In this document: piece by piece, positions 34,282 through 46,200 of the stretch | Position numbering within the stretch: position 1 is the first letter of the stretch | Layout: each line of letters starts with the position of its first letter | From: Lotus japonicus | Lineage: Eukaryota > Streptophyta > Magnoliopsida > Fabales > Fabaceae | Length of the DNA: 64,000 nucleotides | Direction: 5' to 3' | NCBI RefSeq assembly: GCF_012489685.1 | Contig: NC_080042.1 | Span: 47,420,066 to 47,484,065 of the forward strand | Notes under the pieces: generated by a model | Told to the model about the DNA's origin: nothing | Seen by the model: the letters and a program-made list of their open reading frames with translations, nothing else | Databases searched by the model: none | Position numbers and translations under genes: made by a program

Positions 34282-35549
34282 GACTTTGTCTCATACAGAG
34301 TGTATTGTCCGCGTTACCTTTGTTTTATCTTTCTTTCTTTAAATTGCCTGCCGGAGTCCTTAGTGCTTGTACGGGAATTATACGGAGATTTCTTTGGGGC
34401 GGTGTGGATTTGGAGAGTAAGATTGCATGGGTGAAATGGTCTGAGGTTTGCAAACCTAAAGATCATGGGGGGCTGGGAGTTAAAGATTGGCGCTTATTTA
34501 ATACGGCCCTCCTTGGAAAATGGCAGTGGAGATTTCTTAGCGACCCAAATAGCCTTTGGTGTAGGGTGGTAAAGGCGAGGAGTGAAAAATATGGTGACTC
34601 ACTGTGGTGGAGAGATGTAAAGGCTATTTGCATGAGTGATGGTTGGAATTGGTTTGAAACTGGACTGCAGAAGTCTGTTTTTGAGGGGGATGCTACCAAG
34701 TTCTGGGCGGAAAATTGGCTTGGAACTGGTTCTCTGGAGCTCAGATATCACAGACTTTATAACTTCTCAACCCAAAAACGCGAATATGTCAAAAACATGG
34801 GGCAGTGGATAAATGGAGTATGGAGATGGGAATTCAAATGGCGTAGAAGGTTACGAGGGCGTGAGGAGGGATGGTTGGAGGATATGGTGACAAGTTTGAT
34901 GGTTGTGCAATTGACTGAAAAAAAGAGTGACAAGTGGAGTTGGAGGCATGATGGGGAGGGAAATTATTCAGTTAACTCTTCGTATTTGTTTTTGCAGGCA
35001 CAACATTTAAAGGAACCTGAACCTGTCTTCAAGTTGGTTTGGTCAGTACCGGTTCCCTCTAATGTTAAGGCTTTTGCTTGGAGGCTACTGAAAGATAGAA
35101 TTCAGACGCGGGACAATCTTCGCAGGAGGCACGTTATTTTGAATCCATACGAATCCTTATGCCCCTTATGTGGGCTGCAGGAGGAGTCCTCAACTCATCT
35201 ATTTTTACTGTGTAATGCTACGAACCAAATTTGGTACGAGTGCTCAGCTTGGCTCGGGGCGATGACGACTTTGGTGCCTACAACCAAGGAACATCTGCTC
35301 CAATTTCCTTCTATTGGCAAGAGTAAAGGTCAACGTGAAGGGGAATGTGTTATATGGATGGCAATTATATGGACCATATGGCTGTGTAGGAATAAGGAAA
35401 TTTTCAACGGGTCAGCCTTTGACAGCACCATAATTCTGGAACTGGCACAACTTAGAGCTTGGCGGTGGCTGCGAGCAAAAGTGGAGGGGTTTTCTTATTC
35501 GTGGTTCGAGTGGAAGCAAAACCCAGGTGTATGCATTCAGTCTTTATGA
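34282..35549 (+). pseudogene. LINE B ORF2: RT C-terminus and zf-RVT domain
   Basis: After the right GACTT copy the ORF2 frame resumes in phase (CLIQSVLSALPLFYLSFFKL). It continues through RRFLWGG, GGLGVKDWRLFN and LLGKWQWRF to a zinc-binding zf-RVT-type region (SVPVPSNVKAFAWRLLKDRI, CPLCG with downstream H and C) and a TGA at 35547. This segment itself has no frame break. The apparent start at 34242 is in LTR sequence and is an artefact. Confidence 0.9.
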
Positions 35550-35896
35550 ATGGAACGGGGTCGAGAATTGGAGATGGGAAGCAGGAACTAGCTAGAAGCA
35601 AAGCTGGTCATTGGTGTTTATCATAATTATAAAAATGGGAATGGGAACCGTATGATATTTGTGGGAAGGTTTTTGGTTTCATATCATGGGAATTGTGCTT
35701 GTATTGCGGGTTTGGCACAATTTGTGTTTATGTGCTACTGTGTCTAGTATTTCTAAGGTAGCATGTAATTTTAATCTATGATCTTTTCGGGTTCTAGTCT
35801 CTTTGACTAGTTCTCCTCTCTGTATTCGGGTTAGCACCCTTTGTGCTAGTTGAATGCAATTTTGGCTTATCAAAAAAAAACACAACTATGAAAGAG
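35550..35896 (+). other. LINE B 3' UTR, A-run and right target duplication
   Basis: A T/G-rich 3' UTR ends GGCTTATC plus A9. The right copy of ACACAACTATGAAAGAG is at 35880-35896. Confidence 0.85.
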
Positions 35897-36181
35897 CAGA
35901 ACAATAATTGGTCACAAATATCCGATTAACACAAGAAGGAAAGTACATGGTTGAACATATATCAAAGAACATGGTTGCATCAAGAAACATCTTGCTTTAA
36001 TTAAAGGAACATAACCCGGACAAGTGTACAACGTTGGTCTAACAGTTCACAAGTCGAAGGGGTGTCACTTGAAACTTTTCAAACAACAATATTAATTCAA
36101 TAAGATATTCCTTCAAAGTGATTTTCAATTCGGTGGAAAATAGATATCAGAGTTTGATAGACGACAGAAAGAATGAAAGAG
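35897..36181. other. Unassigned spacer
   Basis: Nothing recognised between LINE B and the next solo LTR. Confidence 0.5.
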
Positions 36182-36186
36182 ATAGT

Positions 36187-36966
36187 TGTAAGTCCCCGAA
36201 ATAAATAACTAGATTATTTATTTATTTTCGTTGTATTAATTAATTGAGTATTTCTATTCTATTATTTTTATGTTATTTTTCTGAAACGAACCCTATTGCG
36301 AGTCATGAAAACTATTTATATGATAAATAAGTTCAGTTTATGACTATGGATGATATTGTAGTCAGCTTAAGTGATAGCACGCGCCATATTCGCACCTGAC
36401 TAAGGTCGAGAGTGTCCGAAAAAAGACTATTTCCGCTCCTAGAGCACTCTTTAAGAGAAATTCAAAATCGTTAGAAAAATAAGACTCTCAGGGTATTTTT
36501 CCCATGACTAGTGTTTCATTACAGAACTCTAGATTGTACGCGTGATATGTTTCGCTTCCGGGAAGTCCGTCGAAGCTAGACCTTATCTTCTCGGGGACTT
36601 TAATTAAGACCCTGAATAAAGAGTTTTTCTATTCGGAGCTTCTAACGAAGTTTCCATCCGCGTAACCTCATTTCTTTCGACGAGTGCAGTCTTTCTTCAA
36701 AAGGAAGTTTCTTTATCCGACGTCAACTGCAAAAAGTAGTTTTTCGGCGTATTCTGATTCATATGGCGTTTGGATCGTTTTCTTCAATTTAAAGAACCTC
36801 GTTTTGAGTTTCGACATTCTGTTGCCGAATACTCAATTTATTATCAGCAGACGAAAGTATCGAAACGGCCGGACCCGCGAAATCTTTCTTTTTCTTCTTT
36901 TCCCTTCTCCTATAAAAGGAGAAAAACAAAATATCTTCTTCATTTCCCATGGGGTGGCCGCGGCTT

Positions 36967-37013
<47 letters not shown>

Positions 37014-39405
37014 GAGGATATAACTTCGCCGATTCTTGCCCGATCATCCCGATTTCAGTTGTGTTGGATAGGCACAGAGGTAACCTTCATAACCCTTGCA
37101 TCATTTTCTTCTTCCTGTGCTCAAAGTTATGAGCAAAATGTCAAAATGTCTGATAGCTTCGATTTTTCTTTTCAAATACCTTCTATACTAACCAAACAGG
37201 CTATATTTATGATCTGTGTGCTCGGATTTTCACCGAGTCGTCGTAGATCTGAAATCTGAGCCAAAAACCAATTTTCACTCAACTGTTACTTTTTGACGCT
37301 TAAAGTCTCGATCTTGCTTAGTGTCTTTGAGATTAGTTGTTTATAAAGGCCTTGGTTATCGCTATTCAAAATCTATTTCGAAAAATATCAACTTTGAGTT
37401 TTCGGGTAATTTTATTGGACCAAAAAGCCCTTATTCTTGTTTTGGCTCTCGTGATTGTTTCGAGTGTTTCCTTACCCTATATATCACCTAAGATTACCTA
37501 AGAATTAAATAAGATCGAAGAAAAAGTTCGGGAAACCCTGTTAAGGTTATTGTTATCTAAGTTAATCTATGTTGCTAAGTTATTGATTCATGAGTTAATT
37601 TATGTTGTTAAGTTGTTGATATCCGTTTTAAAACCATATTGTTGATTTTGTTAATATATGATTCGATTTCATGATTGATAGGATGAGTTGTCATCTAACT
37701 TGAGTTAAGTTGCTAGTTTATTTACCATGCTATGTTATTAAATTTGAATAGCACGTTTTTCTCTTTTATATGTGGTAATTGTATGGAGTTAACCCTTTCT
37801 GCTTGCTACTTGTTGTTTGGCCGCTTAACGCTATTAGGCGATGGAGAATCTTCGATGGTGAAATTCTGGTTCACACACAGGACAAATGTTATACCAAATG
37901 TCTAGGACATCGTGCACAACGTACAACAGATAAATCACAAGTGCAATACAGTATTAAACCAGCAAAATAATAAAGAAGAACACAGATGATTGGTAACCCA
38001 GTTCGGTGTACCATCACCTACGTCTGGAGGGTTTGCACCCAAAGAAAGGAAATCTACTATCTCAAGATTTAGGAACTACAGACACTCATGAACACATCAG
38101 CTCATAGTTCTTTTCATAATCTACCCAATGCATTTTTACTTAGTATTTCCCCTAAGTGTGAGAGTCTCTCTCACTTTCTCTCAATCATTGCCACAGTGAT
38201 TGGTAAAAACAATAAGCAACACAGGTTTGAAGAGATTACAACTTAACTAAAACAAACCGACTTTATGCCATATGATGATCAATGGAGGCAGTATAGTGGT
38301 ATACAAATAACACAATAAGGACTCACAACCACAAACCCTAAAAGCACCACCAAAAGGTGCCCAACGCACACTTAGAAATTAGGGTTAAGCTTCCTTAAAT
38401 AGTCGTTCTTATGCAGACTTTGATCTTCAATGGGCTGAACGAACAAAGAGTCCATAAACTAAACATGGAATAAATCTTGTCAATGATTTGATCTCATACA
38501 TATTTTCTCCACAAACTAAAATCAGAAGCAAATCTTCCTTCATAGATTCACATAATAAAACAATCACCACAGATTTAATATGGAGAAAATCTGGTTGTCA
38601 ATCTTTAAAACCAGAAACAAATCTTATCAAATAATATTTGAACACAAGAAGATATAATCTTCTACAATTTAAACCAAATCAAATATTCTTCATCAAATTT
38701 GATTACACCTGATATATTTTTAGATAACACACGAAAGGTTCTACAACAACCCTAGCTTGTTGATCACGTAAAACAATCCAAAGCTTCTTGAATAAACATG
38801 CAACACACAGCAGCTCTGCAGGGACAAATGTCGCACCAGATGCTCCAACATTTGGTCGCACATCTTGACAGATAAAACATCTTAGCTAAAATGTAGACAA
38901 CCATAAAAAAAAGAACAACAAATGGAGTTTAACCTTTGTGCGAGTTGGAGATGAGGACTTGAAGAATTGTGGAAGACTAGAAGAATAGAGTCGGGTGTGG
39001 GGCTAGAGCCTTGGGATAGAGAGCTTACTATTATTGGTTAAACTTGCATAATGTTTTTAGGAAGTTATCTTTGAGGTTTTCTGGTAGGTTCCGGTGCTTT
39101 GCTTTCCTACGGTTTCCTGATGTGGAGATCGTAGGGAGTACGTCGGATTTGTGGCGTCTTTGCATAATGGATTCGTTGATGAATCTGATTCTTGTTAGTT
39201 TTTGTAGGTTGTGTGCTTTCGTCTTACCCTCGGGTACTTGCCTTGTTCAAGGCTAGATGTAATTTGCTTTACAGTTGGGAGTAGGCATGACATGTTTTGA
39301 AAATACGAGAAAAAAATATAGTCGTGTTTATAAATGCTTTTGGAAAACATTACATATTTATTTTAGCAGGTTACTATGGTGACCCCTGAAAGTCGGGGCG
39401 TTACA
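36187..39405 (+). mobile_element. Solo LTR of a second gypsy-like family
   Basis: It begins TGTAAGTCCCCG and ends AGTCGGGGCGTTACA, flanked by a perfect 5-bp duplication ATAGT (36182-36186 and 39406-39410). The first kilobase parallels the other LTRs: TATAAAAG at 36911-36918 and a CAGAG|GTAACC donor-like site (GT at 37080). It lacks the GAAG/CTTC array. The segment from about 37870 to 38920 looks foreign (TTGGTAACCCAGTTCGGTGT and similar words of other plant LTR repeats) and is probably a nested insertion whose ends I could not fix. Confidence 0.85.
36973..37010. repeat. (AG)n microsatellite
   Basis: About 19 AG units lie in the presumed transcribed leader of the solo LTR. The young LTR has a much shorter GAGAGAGAGA at the matching place (about 22122). 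Confidence 0.95.
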
Positions 39406-39410
39406 ATAGT

Positions 39411-40704
39411 CAGCACACATAAGTTATCATGGTTCACCAAACTTAGGCCACGTCCAGTCATTGATATCCATCAAGATTTTCCACTATTCACTCAAGTATT
39501 ATCAAAGACTTCTCTTAACTTATTTTAACATAAGGTGTTGGTTCTACTCAAGTATTCCATGAATAGGATAGTAGACAATTACATCTCAGTTTGCACTCTA
39601 GTACTTGAATACTTTGAGAGAATTTTGGTTCTTTTTTCAGAATGATTAAATTTGGTCTTTTTTTTTTTTGTTGCTTAGCTTTTTCCCGTCAGAGTAAAGG
39701 AAGATTGAAGGTTGAGGTGCTTCTACTTCAACGTATATTCTCTAACGTCACTTTAATGTGCAGTGTTTTGCTGCAGTCGAAGATACATTTATCTGATGTG
39801 ATGACTGGACTGAGATTTTCTTTTTGAACGTTTGAGGCCTCACCTTTTTCATTTCTACTTAGTCAACAAACTATCCTTTCTGATCCAAGTATAAAGTTCT
39901 CTTTTGTACCAGGGAAACTTCTTAACAAAGTGTACAAACTCTTGTGTGCATTTGTTCTTGATAGACTCGATGTATGATATACTTGATATACGATGTAGCT
40001 CAGCGTACCTCTAGAATCTTGAGAAAGTTAGTACTGTTTCTCAACCTAAGATATTCCAAAGAGTTTTTTATTTTGTAGCTCACGCGAAGACTTAGCTTTC
40101 TTTCGAAATTGATATAAACTTTGTGCAACATTAAAGATACCTTTTAAATTACAATGTAACAACAAAATCCTTTCTTTTTATTTGTATTATCAAAACATGA
40201 TATAGTAATTTTAGACCTAACACATCGGCATAGGCTTCAAGAGAATTTTGATGTGTTTAGAGATATTTTCTGGCACATCTTAAGTCTATCAATATTTTTA
40301 ATTCATCAATTTTAGAAGAGGCTTTATTACAAAATAAGAAAAATATGACAACCTGCAATGGAGTTGACACTAAAATATGAGTATGAATCTTTTTCACAAC
40401 GATTTAAAAAATTGGATAGCAGGGAAATGGTCGGTGAAACCAAATATTTGGGAGATTGCATTTCCTCATACAACTTAAATTTTTATCCCCTACAAATCAA
40501 GTAAAGGCAAAGGGGGAGGAAGAAGGGTGTTAAATTTAACGTTCAAGTATGTTCAATAATAACGGCTACTTTCATGGAATGATCATCTGATCCCTCTTGT
40601 TTCCTCCCAATAGTGCAAGTGTGCAGAAGCTCATTATTGGGAGTTTCCATATTTGCGACGTTTCAACAATTTGAGACTCAATAAAGAAACAAGTTAGGGT
40701 CACC
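39411..40704. other. Intergenic, nothing recognised
   Basis: AT-rich DNA without supported coding or repeat structure. Confidence 0.5.
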
Positions 40705-40711
40705 TCATTAT

Positions 40712-41338
40712 GGTTTTACCTACAGTGGGCCACTTTTAAAAGTGGTCCACGGTGAGCCAATTTAGTTTGCACCGTTAGATCTAATTTTTTTAACTTTTAA
40801 CGGTTCAGATAAATAAACATTAAAAAATTTCATTTGTGAAATATATTTTAGTTTACCAAAACACCCTTGTCTCTCCCAACCCACCCCCACCTCCTGCCTG
40901 ATCTTGACCGGGAAGATGCAGTCCATGTTCTCCAAACCCACCCCATCACCAACCCTTCTCCCTCCCCACCCCCTTTTCCTACCCCCAATCTTGATGAAGG
41001 GAAAGAATAAATTGAAGTAGCAGGAGAGGAAAAAGTCAAGATCTAGATGGTGAGTTTTGGGGAAAGCCTTGCAGAGTGCATCTCGTTCAAGGAATTGGGC
41101 GGAGAGGTCGGAGAAGGTGTTGATGGGGGCTAGAAGCAGGGTGAAGAACCACCGAAGTGCAGATTTCGTAAGGGTTGTGGGGAAAGGTCCTGCACATGAG
41201 GTGACCATGGTGATGAGGGAAGGAGAAGGAGAAAGATGGAAAAAATTTTAAGAAGGGACATTTTTGTAATTCAATTGCATCATAAAAATTGGACCACCAT
41301 GGTTTAAATTTAAAATATCCCACCGTAGGCGCAGCCCG
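40712..41338. mobile_element. Candidate MITE with degenerate terminal inverted repeats
   Basis: The left end (ACCTACAGTGGG, then GTGAGCCAATTT) and the inverted right end (GCCTACGGTGGG, then GGTGGTCCAATTT) match over about 50 bp with gaps. A 7-bp direct repeat TCATTAT flanks it (40705-40711 and 41339-41345). The 148-codon minus-strand frame within shows no family resemblance and is not called. Confidence 0.55.
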
Positions 41339-41345
41339 TCATTAT

Positions 41346-42470
41346 ATATGAAATTTGGGACAAATAACTAATGTGATATGTATGTGTGTAAGTAAGTAGG
41401 GATCAGGCCTTATTACAAAAAAAAAAAAGAGGACGGCTATTTAATCAATTTAAGATTTTAGCTGACACCATTCAGAAAAAAAAATTAATGGATACATGTC
41501 TCTAATCTAATGTATCTTAAAATTAACCATTGTATTTGGAAGCTTTTTTGGTACATATTGTATTGCAAGCTATTAACACATCATATCTGGAAAAAATCGC
41601 CAAAAAAAGTCATTTAGTATGTTATGAAATAAATAAAAATTAGCATCGTATATTTTTTAAAACTAATGAAAATAAGAATCTTTTTTTTTTGCAAATAAAA
41701 ATAAGAATCATTTAATTATATATTTATTGTTGTTAAAGTTTTGAACTTTTTTGATATAAAAGCTAGATAAATTATCAAAATTCAATTGTTTTTTTTATTG
41801 AAATGAAAAATTCAACTGTTGGATCGATGCACATCGCATTTTATTTGAAAGAGTCAATTGCATAAGAATGTCAAAAACTAAGTCTTACACTTTTAATACA
41901 ATGGTGAATTCATCACTGACTGGTGTACAAACACCTTAATAAGCAAAAGTAGATGATAGGTAGCACCTTATTGGAGGATCAAGCCACTAAAATCGTCATC
42001 ATCCCACTCATCAATTCAAATGTTAGCATCATGACCTATTCTTTAATTCCCTTTCTTTGTCCATAGGATAGAAAAGTGGGGGAGGTGCTGGATAAGGTGA
42101 TGTTTGATTAATCTGAAGTGCTTCTGTCTCATGGGTAGTTGGTTAGTTGCTCTCCAAATTGAGGGTCTCAATGGGACCCTTATCTTGATTGTCTCCTTCG
42201 TAAATCAACCAAGACCTGGTCATCATCCTATGGTCCCCCAATAAGAGAGCATGATTCAGTTTTAACCATCCCTATGGTACCAAAGGTAATTGGATTTCTA
42301 GCGCAGTTAATAAATGCGAGCAATTCGATCAAAATTTGAAGCTTATCCCCACCATCCACTCTTAATGAAATATGAGCCGGTTGGTCTTGATCAAACTACT
42401 CAAATTCATTAATTGTGATTGTGTGAATGTAGGATTGCTCTGATTGCAGGGAACCTAAATCTGAAGCTCA
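41346..42470. other. Intergenic downstream of the WD40 gene
   Basis: No supported gene. AT-rich, with A-runs. Confidence 0.45.
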
Positions 42471-42474
42471 GGGT

Positions 42475-42607
42475 GTGAGGGGTAGCTCACTTGGTTGAGT
42501 TAAGGGTAGAAATAGGTGTTGGAGATGGTGGTCCAGGGTTCGAACCTTGAGGAGGAGCATTTGTAATTACTAACAACTAACTACTAACGTTTGCCTATAA
42601 AAAAAAC
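42475..42607 (+). mobile_element. tRNA-derived SINE, second family
   Basis: Box A-like TAGCTCACTTGGTTGAG near 42483 and a perfect box B GGTTCGAACC near 42537 are followed by a tail AACAACTAACTACTAACG, TTTGCCTAT and A8. The tail matches the stub at 58788-58834. Target repeats were not resolved. It lies downstream of the WD40 gene. Confidence 0.7.
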
Positions 42608-43277
42608 GGAGTAGTTGACCTTTAGAAATCCTGGGGTTGAATCTCTCAACAATGGACCACACAAGCATGAGGCAGACATTTCAACTTGCACTAGTGTATT
42701 GAATTTCTTAGCTTTTGAGTACGGACATAAGAGGAAAACAACAAAACACTAACAAGAGTCTTAAATATTAGAATCTCAACAAACATGACAACTCCAATAA
42801 TTTAACCTTTCTTTTCCAAAGAAATCAGAGCAAGTACAGGAGAAGATAAGGGAAAGAGGTGAAAGAAAGTCCATGATATGCGATGACAAAACCAATATCA
42901 TGATAAAGACATGATGCTGAAAATGTAACAAGGTAAAGCCAAAATAAAAGCCTTGAATCTTGGGCAGCAAATCTGCTTCTTGAATGATCATTGATCATGC
43001 TCAATGCTATACCTCAATAATGGCCAGTGAACCATAAAATTAGCCTTGATACTTCAATAACTAAAATGTCAGAATGGTAACTTAAAATGAAAATGATAAA
43101 ATTGAAACAGCCTAGAAAAATAATGCATTCCGTAATCTGAACTCATTCTGAGACTAGAAATGAATTATAACATGATTTGCGTATGAAAACTATTCACACA
43201 ATAAATTCACATCTTTTTCTTTTCATACACAATACTCAACCATGGTTTAAATACATTGAAGCAACAAAATAGGAAGA

Positions 43278-46200
43278 TTACTGGATTAAATCCAATTTAT
43301 CAAATTCGTTCTCAACATTAGCTACAAATATGCTACCCGAATCAGTCCATCCACCCAATATATCTTTGTTGGAGCTCTGCAATGACATACAATGATATTA
43401 ATAGAAGCAATACCCTATACAAATACATTATTTATATCCTTGGCAGAACCACAAATGTGAAATTAGCAAAGAAGGAAACGATCAAGTAAGAGACCGCCAC
43501 TATATACACAGTCATCATGCATGTTTCGATCCACACGGTAATTATGCACCCCACTTTCAATTTATCCTCACTTTTTCTCTAGCCACACACTTTAACTATG
43601 TTGCTGAGGGAGTAAATCCTCATATGTTGAAATTTACATGGCCTGATTATGTTAAAATTCAGTGTGTCTCTTCATACACATTAAGTTGGTAGGACACTAG
43701 GACCCTCTTGAAACATGTGAATATTTATCAAAATAGATAGACTCAAAATTTATCTTCCGATTTACCAAAAAAAAAGATAGACTCGAAATTTTAACATGAC
43801 AATGCAAGTAAAATCTGTCATGTTAAAGTTTTAACATGAGAGGATCATTCCCAAATGTTCTACTAAATTTTAGCCATGTTATTTGTCAGTACAGGGTCAA
43901 ACTCCTAACGGCTTCGCCATGTGAAGGAACAAATCAAGAGCACGTACAGACCTAAAATATGCAACTCAAATAAATATAAAAATTATTATTTAAAATATGA
44001 TAAAAATATGAGATAGACTTGCCTTTTCATCTATAAGAATAAGAAACTCGTGATTTCAAGGAATATTTTTACACTTCGGAAAATGAAATTCAGAAAGAAA
44101 GCCAAATGCATAAATATTAACAATCCATATACAAGCTTTTAGATACAGTACCTTACTAAACCCAAGCCAGTTTGAGTCTCCTCTAAATGAAAATAATTTG
44201 CTGTTTTCTCTCCATTGTCCACAAAAGACCTGCATTGGTTACTCCAAATTGTAAAGATTGTGATACATGAATATGAACAAAACATAAAGTCCAATAAGGG
44301 TTTTGTTAAGGAAATAAGGAACAAAAATAGCATTTTACAATTTTAAGATATTAAATGCTTGCACTTTTCATTTAATAGTTTGTATCTTATTTTCGAACCT
44401 GTGCTCTAATAACTACACACGTAAACAAAACACATTAAAAGAAAAATTGTTACTGTCTTACTAAGTTATAAGAAACCTGTTATACGTCAACTATCCCAAA
44501 ATAAATACTAAGTTGTTAGATGAAGACCAACTCACAAGAGCCCTTTGGACTTAAAATGTGAACAATGGACAAACCCACCCATAGACCTGCTGTGACACTA
44601 GCTTTGAAGCAACAAAGTTAGGAATAAACCGTTGTAGCACTAGCAACGAAAAGCACCATGTTCCAGTTTGAAGCAAACTTGACACTGGAGTGTGCTGCAA
44701 CCACGTCTACTTCCTCGCCCAAAATGTCCTCCATGGTCACAAGAGGAGGCTCCTCGAGATTCAGAAAAGGAATTAAGGGTGGTTGATACTGAGAGGTTGG
44801 CGCACCTGAATGTTATCACTCGAGGAGGTGGTTAGGATGAAACTGGTTGCTGGGCCATATTTACAGTTGAAATGTCACTAAGGTGCCCCTAACTATTCCT
44901 TTCAATTCGAGTCTCAAGAACTAGCATCAAGCCTTCATTTTCTACAGAAGAAAATTCTTGGTCGAAGCATCCGAAGATGGAAGACTAGTCTTCGGTGCTG
45001 GAGAAGACAGGTCCGGAAAAGATGCTAAGGCTGTCTGGTCAGGTCATGAGTGAAGGTGGAGTCACCTAGATAGGCAGCTTGGTAGAAAAAATAGTGAAGG
45101 ATCCACAGGTTGAGGATGAGATCTATTCACTGAAGATGGCTGAAAAGTCGCCTGATAAGGCAGTGGTGGCCGATAAGAAACCATTGGCGTGGATCAAGAA
45201 GCTCTGGATACCATATTAGAATCCTAACTAAGAAACCAAAACTGAAAAACTTAATTCAAACTGTGTATTCTGACTTCTATCTGATTACAAGCGGATAGAT
45301 ATTTTTATAGCTTGTTCAAGCGTCATCTAGAGGCTGCTGACAGATGTAACTACTGCCAGCATAGCACTAACAACTCTAACAGAATAACAGCATACAAGAG
45401 GCTAACAAAAAGATTCACTCTAATACTTTATTACACATGTCTAAAATTTATAGATGATTGTACCTAGGTACTTGGGTTTTCCTACTTAAGTATAAACCTG
45501 AGGTCAGTTCTACCACCTTCCTGAATTTGTACTCCATGATACAAAACCAATTTGGTTTTTTTAACATTAAGAGGCTTAGGTCAGACAATGCCAAGGACTA
45601 TTTTTATCATGTGCTTAATTCCATTTGTAAAAAAGAAGGTATAATTCATGAGTTTTCTTGTGTCAAAACACCAAAACAGAATGGAATTGCAGAAAGAATA
45701 AACGGGCACCTTCTAAATCAGATCCGGGCATTGTTGTTCCACCATAAGGTTCCAAAAAAATAAATATTGGGAGCAGTTGTTCTTACGGCTAAACACCATA
45801 TTAATAGACTGCCCTAAGGTTAAACAGTTCTATGAAATTCTATCATCTTTTTCCCTTAACCTGTCCACCACAAATAATCCCCAACCCAGAATATTCAGAT
45901 GTGCCTCCTTTGTCCACATCCATAGTACAACTTGAATGAATTCTGATTGAGTATACTACGAAACATAGTATAATATACAACAGTAATCCCATGAGTTTAG
46001 AGATAACAATCGCCTAAAATAAGGAAAGAAAGAACTTATCTATCCTAATTAAGGTAATAAAGATACAATATAGAAAACATATATATTCCTTATTTACTCT
46101 ATTTACGATATATCTCAACAGTACCAATAGGGAAAAATTTGATCCTAAGCCCTAAAGTGTCTTTATAGGATACTCATCCACCCAAAGGGGTAAAAGTGTT

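Larger units (their letters stand above)
15826..35879 (+). mobile_element. LINE B: full-length L1-type LINE, split by two later insertions
   Basis: The element starts at 15826 and ends in a short A-run at 35872-35880. The 17-bp direct repeat ACACAACTATGAAAGAG occurs at 15809-15825 and 35880-35896, a perfect target-site duplication across 20 kb. Removing the TIR element (16931-17955) and the chromovirus (21375-34281), each with one copy of its target repeat, leaves about 6.1 kb, a usual full length for plant L1 elements. The order is ORF1 (RRM-like plus DUF4283-like), ORF2 endonuclease, reverse transcriptase, zf-RVT. Several disabling mutations make it inactive. Confidence 0.93.

Noticed and set aside
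40762..41208. 148-codon minus-strand gene
   Set aside because: Lies within a TIR-bounded repeat, shows no family motif, and overlaps another arbitrary frame of similar composition.
42475..42607. tRNA gene with perfect box B
   Set aside because: No tRNA fold around it; the long non-tRNA tail and A-run shared with another stub mark a SINE.
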